From Longimicrobium terrae (GTDB lineage: Bacteria; Gemmatimonadota; Gemmatimonadetes; Longimicrobiales; Longimicrobiaceae), in NCBI RefSeq assembly GCF_014202995.1, contig NZ_JACHIA010000020.1, positions 1 through 64,000 of the forward strand: 64,000 nt of DNA. Reading direction: 5' to 3'. Both the position numbers and the translations under genes were made by a program. Positions within the stretch are counted from its first letter, which is position 1; each line of letters opens with the position of its first letter. The notes under the pieces are model-generated. The model was not told where the DNA came from. It ran no database searches and saw only the letters and a list, made by a program, of their open reading frames with translations. This document shows, piece after piece, positions 62,653-64,000 of the stretch.

Positions 62653-64000
62653 ATGAAGCTGCGGCAGAGAATCGTCCTTGCCCTGGTCGGGATCGCGGCC
62701 ATCCTCATCATCCCCGCCGCCTTTGCGCTGTGGGGATTGAACGAGCTGCACAAGATCGCGCAGACGCTGGACGCGCGCGACGTGGAGGCCACCGACGCGT
62801 ACGGCGACCTGCGTGACGCGCTGGAGTCCGCCTCCGACGGGCAGACCCGCTTCGTCGCTCTCCACCAGCTGGGCGACGTCACCGAGGGGAGCGCGGGCGA
62901 CACCACGGCGGCCCGCATCCGTGTGGACTCGGCGTCTGCCCGGGTGGGGCGCGCCTTCCAGAACCTGCGCGACTCGCACTACGGCGACGCCATTCCCCGC
63001 GCGGAGCAGCTGTGGCACAGGCTGTCTTCGCAGATCGACCGCGAGCGCTCCATCATCGCGGCGGGCGGCGACACGCCGGAGGACCTGCGCCGCGAAATCG
63101 CCAGCGGGTTCGCGCAGATGGAAAAGGAGGTGGTTCCCATCGGGGCCGCCATCCGCGACCGCACCGGCGACGAGGTGGACCGCGCCGAGCGGGTGGCCCG
63201 GGGCGCGGTGAGCACCACGCTCACGGCGCTCGCCATCGCCCTCGGGCTGACGGTCATCCTGGGCACCTGGCTGACGCGGACGCTGCTGCGCCCCGTCGGC
63301 GAGCTGCGCCGCGGCATGGGGACGGTGGCGGAGGGAGACCTGGATCCGCATCTCCGCATTCCCGTGGAGCGCCCGGACGAGCTGGGCGACCTGGCGCGCT
63401 CGTTCCGCACGATGACGGCGCGGCTGCGGGAACTGGACCGGCTCAAGGCGGAATTCGTGTCCGTGGCCTCGCACGAGATCAAGACGCCGCTCAGCGTCAT
63501 CCGCGGCTACGTGACGCTGCTGGCGGACGGCATCTACGGCCCCGTGTCGGACAAGCAGCGCACCACGCTGGAGGCGGTCAACTCGCAGGCGGACCGGCTG
63601 ACGCGCCTGGTTCACCGGCTGCTGGACGTAAGCCGGTTCGAGGCGGGCGGCGGGCGGCTGGAGTTGCGCGAGATTGACCTGCGCGCCTTTTTCCGCGAGC
63701 TCACCAGCGGCTTTCAGGTGCTGGCCACGCAGGGAGGCATCGACTTTCCCGTGCACCTGGCGCCCGACCTGCCGCAGACCATCACCGGCGACGAGGACCG
63801 GCTGAACGAGGTGCTGGGCAACCTGCTGAGCAACGCCTTCAAGTTCACCTCGCGCGGCGGCAGCATTCGCGTGGACGCGGCGCGCTGCCCCGGCGGCATC
63901 TGCGTGCGGGTGGAGGATTCCGGCGTGGGCATTCCGGCGGACAAGCTGCCGCGCATCTTTGAGAAGTTCTACCAGGTGGACAACGACGTGCAGCCGCGCT
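62653..64000 (+). CDS. Membrane sensor histidine kinase, truncated by the window edge
   Basis: At least 449 residues from ATG at 62653, 37 nt after mazG. Two membrane segments (about 7-27 and 190-210) flank a periplasmic sensor of roughly 160 residues; a HAMP domain (about 212-265), HisKA with SVASHEIKTPLSVI and HATPase with LGNLLSNAFKF, DSGVGI and IFEKFYQ follow. The end lies past 64000. Input signal unknown; no response regulator is visible. Confidence 0.93.
   Translation, partial: MKLRQRIVLALVGIAAILIIPAAFALWGLNELHKIAQTLDARDVEATDAYGDLRDALESASDGQTRFVALHQLGDVTEGSAGDTTAARIRVDSASARVGRAFQNLRDSHYGDAIPRAEQLWHRLSSQIDRERSIIAAGGDTPEDLRREIASGFAQMEKEVVPIGAAIRDRTGDEVDRAERVARGAVSTTLTALAIALGLTVILGTWLTRTLLRPVGELRRGMGTVAEGDLDPHLRIPVERPDELGDLARSFRTMTARLRELDRLKAEFVSVASHEIKTPLSVIRGYVTLLADGIYGPVSDKQRTTLEAVNSQADRLTRLVHRLLDVSRFEAGGGRLELREIDLRAFFRELTSGFQVLATQGGIDFPVHLAPDLPQTITGDEDRLNEVLGNLLSNAFKFTSRGGSIRVDAARCPGGICVRVEDSGVGIPADKLPRIFEKFYQVDNDVQPR

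Overview
The window is about 64 kb of GC-rich bacterial chromosome, densely coded and mostly on the minus strand. I infer a member of the Gemmatimonadota, possibly a relative of Longimicrobium. The reasons are the very high GC content, the diderm set (TonB-dependent receptor, beta-barrel protein, many lipoproteins), repeat-filled intergenic regions, and a short peptide whose leader resembles pinensin-type RiPP leaders. This placement is inference; there is no rRNA gene to test it.

Layout. 1-3.7 kb: a glycolytic operon (gapA-pgk-tpiA-secG, minus strand) ends in a strong hairpin, and the 5' end of a class C group II intron lies 8 nt beyond that hairpin. 3.8-6.9 kb: a ComF-type protein, two small exported proteins and a GNAT acetyltransferase. 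7-18 kb, all minus: radA, ispD, a low-molecular-weight phosphatase of arginine-phosphatase type and aroE; then dnaB carrying a 422-residue intein; then yicC-gmk-rpoZ-coaBC and a type 4 uracil-DNA glycosylase. 18-26 kb: a lipoprotein, a TonB-dependent receptor coupled to pepA, and the TCA genes icd and gltA. 26-34 kb: an ECF-like sigma factor, a DksA-like protein, a YeiH-type transporter, several lipoproteins, a large M30-like metallopeptidase with a clear sigma-70-type promoter, and tRNA-Leu(CAA).

34.8-44.7 kb, plus strand: an acyl-CoA catabolic region. A TetR regulator is followed by enoyl-CoA hydratase, aldehyde dehydrogenase, an orphan HicB-like protein, thiolase, a PaaG-like isomerase, 3-hydroxyacyl-CoA dehydrogenase and a second hydratase. 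The mix of an Asp-only PaaG-type enzyme with a classical crotonase, a dehydrogenase and a PaaJ/PcaF-like thiolase fits the lower phenylacetate pathway or general beta-oxidation. A 710-bp noncoding island with four copies of a two-hairpin repeat splits this cluster. At 44.8 kb a 48-residue RiPP-like precursor stands alone between the plus- and minus-strand blocks.

45-64 kb: hrcA-dnaJ-prmA, hemW, dprA, obgE, a carboxymuconolactone-decarboxylase-like protein with an asparaginase, an S41 processing protease, an operon of lipoprotein, outer-membrane barrel and REC-histidine kinase, then alr and mazG diverging from what looks like a shared symmetrical promoter with almost no leader, and finally a membrane histidine kinase cut by the window edge.

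Two general habits stand out. Adjacent co-directional genes very often overlap as GTGA or ATGA, implying translational coupling. Several families of short intergenic repeats and hairpins recur. The most interesting items are the RiPP precursor, the terminator-associated group II intron, the DnaB intein, the alr/mazG divergent promoter and the co-varying hairpin repeats.
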